Of a DNA stretch of 64,000 nt, positions 62,301-64,000 are shown piece after piece; the stretch's first letter is position 1; each line of letters opens with the position of its first letter. Source of the DNA: Phycomyces blakesleeanus NRRL 1555(-). Lineage: Eukaryota; Mucoromycota; Mucoromycetes; Mucorales; Phycomycetaceae. A program made the translations under genes and the position numbers. Where the stretch lies: positions 2,409,223 through 2,473,222 of the forward strand of contig NW_017265135.1 of the NCBI RefSeq assembly GCF_001638985.1, given 5' to 3'. The notes beneath the pieces are model-generated. The model saw nothing but the letters and a program-made list of their open reading frames with translations, did not search any database and had not been told where the DNA came from.

Positions 62301-63770
62301 AACGAGGGAGTCCAGCATATGATGATTGATATTATCGATACAGTGATGAAGAGTGATCGAGTGGGAGAAGCTGACAGAGTATGTGCCTGTAAATTGATGG
62401 AGTCTGTTCTATTGAATTGTCGTGGCCATGTTGATGGGGTAAGCCTTTTAGGATACAAGAAATTGCCTTGTAGAATAGAGCTATTATAGTATCATATTAT
62501 GTCATAGTTGTCTTGTATTCATTGCGGGTAATTTTGTAGTATGTGGCACCATTCTTGAACCTTGCTTTCCAGTACATATTTACAGGATCTATGAAATCAA
62601 CCGAGTTCAAAGTGCACTGTATTGAAGTGGTAATATATCTATACAATAACTGTATAAAGTGTGCAATTTATTTCTTTATTTACTTAATAATCTTTCAATA
62701 GGTTATCAATTGCTTCTACTATAACCCTGTACTGACCCTTCAGCTCCTGGAAAAGAACCAATGGACACAAGGGTTCTTTAGCTTGTGGTTTAGTACGTTG
62801 CACAAATTTTCAAGGTAATAATAATGACAATGCATATATATATATATATACATGTGTCATAAATATATCCCGTCACTAAACAGACAAACAAAAATAACTA
62901 TATATATATATATGTTTTTTTTTTGAATTAGAGTTCATGACAAGAAACTTGTCATCATCGCTCTTTGTGCCCTTTTGGAAGCACCTTCTGAACACATTCC
63001 GCTCTCTCTGCAGGCTGGCTGGCCACAAATATTGAGCAACATAGTAAATGTTTTCAAAACATTGCCAAAGGCTATAGAAAGTAAGGGGGAGAAAAATGAA
63101 ATTAAATGTCCTTTTTAACAAACATTTCAAACCTTATTTCTTAAAGATCGGGAAGAAATGGAGAAACTATATGGTCAGGGCTACAACGAAGATGAAGAAG
63201 AGGATGAATTTGCAGGAGAAGAGTCGCTTAGTGCTGTTGATGGAGAGAGTGCAGATGATGATGACACTGACAATGGAGGTATAAAAAAAAGTTATTGATT
63301 TTTTTATTTTTTTATTTTTCTAATATATAATATATATTGATACCTTTTATAGATGACGATGTTGATGATGAGGGAAGCAATTATCTTGAATATTTGGCTC
63401 AGCAGGCGAATGTTCAAGCCAACGAGGACACTTATGAGGAAGAAGATGACATGGAAGAAGAGATCTTGTTTGAATCTCCTTTGGATGAGATTGACCCTTA
63501 CATCCGTTTTGAGCAAGCTTTTAGAGGTAAGGGTGTTTAATTACTAAATATTTGTTGTAATACTGACAATCTGTTTATTACATCATTTAACAACCGACCT
63601 TTTCACTTATATTTTCCAACGTCTCTTAAGGCTTGCAACACAATAACCCCCCTTCATATGCTCTGCTCACGAAAGACTTGGATAATGAACAGCAAAATTT
63701 GATAATGAGCGTCTTGTCTGTAGCTGAACAGAATCGCGTCGCTTTGAATTCTATTATGAATGCGCTTTAA
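59360..63770 (+). CDS. Importin-beta family karyopherin, importin-7/8 type (Nmd5/Sxm1-like)
   Basis: HEAT-repeat nuclear import receptor that binds Ran-GTP and carries ribosomal proteins, kinases and other cargo. Seventeen exons: 59360-59449, 59520-59601, 59664-59802, 59879-60037, 60144-60300, 60369-60739, 60799-60944, 61008-61315, 61397-61447, 61512-61620, 61708-62438, 62540-62629, 62702-62814, 62932-63080, 63147-63278, 63353-63526 and 63631-63770. They give 1,046 residues, the usual length. The importin-beta N-terminal repeat is seen in [20 protein letters not shown] through [13 protein letters not shown]. Further blocks are [38 protein letters not shown] and CLALSAAFF. The Asp/Glu-rich loop near residues 905-985 is typical of importin-7/8 proteins. 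Every junction has consistent phase. Which yeast paralogue (NMD5 or SXM1) is closer cannot be told by eye. Confidence 0.94.
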
Positions 63771-64000
63771 ATCCAATATTCCCTTTTTCTGTATTGAAAG
63801 ATGATTGAGCAATTATATCTCCCTACCCACTCCCCTTCCTTCTCTTCTTCTTTATATATATATATATATATATATATATCTTGAACCCTTTTACTAATTT
63901 ATTTCAAACCATTCACCCTAATTACTGTGACAAACATTTTAGGAGACAAAAAATATCAAGTAGATTAACTTTACATCATGTACTTTCACGTGATGAGTAT
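63771..64000. other. 3' flank of the importin gene
   Basis: AT-rich, with a (TA)n run at about 63854-63878. No gene begins before the window ends. Confidence 0.5.

Overview
This is a eukaryotic, almost certainly fungal, window. Genes are split by many short GT-AG introns of about 45 to 350 bases, and intergenic DNA is very AT-rich and full of microsatellites. The protein set is fungal: Hsp90, ATP synthase subunit h, a GH18 chitinase, PP2A B56, an importin-7 type karyopherin, CCT eta and Trm6. A CotH-family gene, a family well represented in Mucorales, points to Mucoromycota, probably a mucoralean fungus. The species cannot be named from the sequence. Exon models were read by hand: coding frame, intron phase and family similarity agree across nearly every junction, but no alignment or RNA evidence was available.

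Layout. 0-6.5 kb: the 3' two thirds of HSP90 (+), ATP14 (+), a membrane-anchored chitinase (+), then a convergent CotH-like gene (-). 6.5-15.2 kb: a gene-poor AT-rich stretch with a 43-bp-arm hairpin at 11.6 kb and three doubtful small ORFs. 15.2-21.8 kb: an arrestin-domain gene (-) and a VPS9-domain Rab GEF gene (+), divergent across a repeat-laden 1.1 kb. 22.8 kb: tRNA-Pro(AGG). 23-28.3 kb: a DNA transposon of the fungal Tnp2/Plavaka (CACTA-like) type, with an intact four-exon companion gene facing a transposase broken by a nonsense codon and a frameshift. 29.6-31.2 kb: a Tc1/mariner element with 213-bp nearly identical inverted repeats and a frameshifted DD34E transposase. 32.5-35.3 kb: PP2A B56 (-). 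36.2-37.5 kb: a non-autonomous element with inverted repeats of about 140 bp. 38.4-53.0 kb: two BCS1-like AAA ATPase paralogues in inverted orientation, enclosing a Rap-GAP gene and an integrase-type H2C2 zinc-finger gene. 54.6-63.8 kb: TRM6, CCT7 and an importin-7/NMD5-type gene, all on +.

The conserved genes cover proteostasis (Hsp90, CCT), mitochondrial function (ATP14 and perhaps the BCS1-like pair), small-GTPase signalling and trafficking (VPS9 GEF, Rap-GAP, arrestin), phosphatase regulation, tRNA modification and nuclear import. There is no sign of a biosynthetic cluster or operon. The most distinctive items are the inverted ATPase pair, the transposon companion gene of unknown function, the H2C2 protein, and several unusual splice junctions (VPS9 gene, TRM6, CotH).
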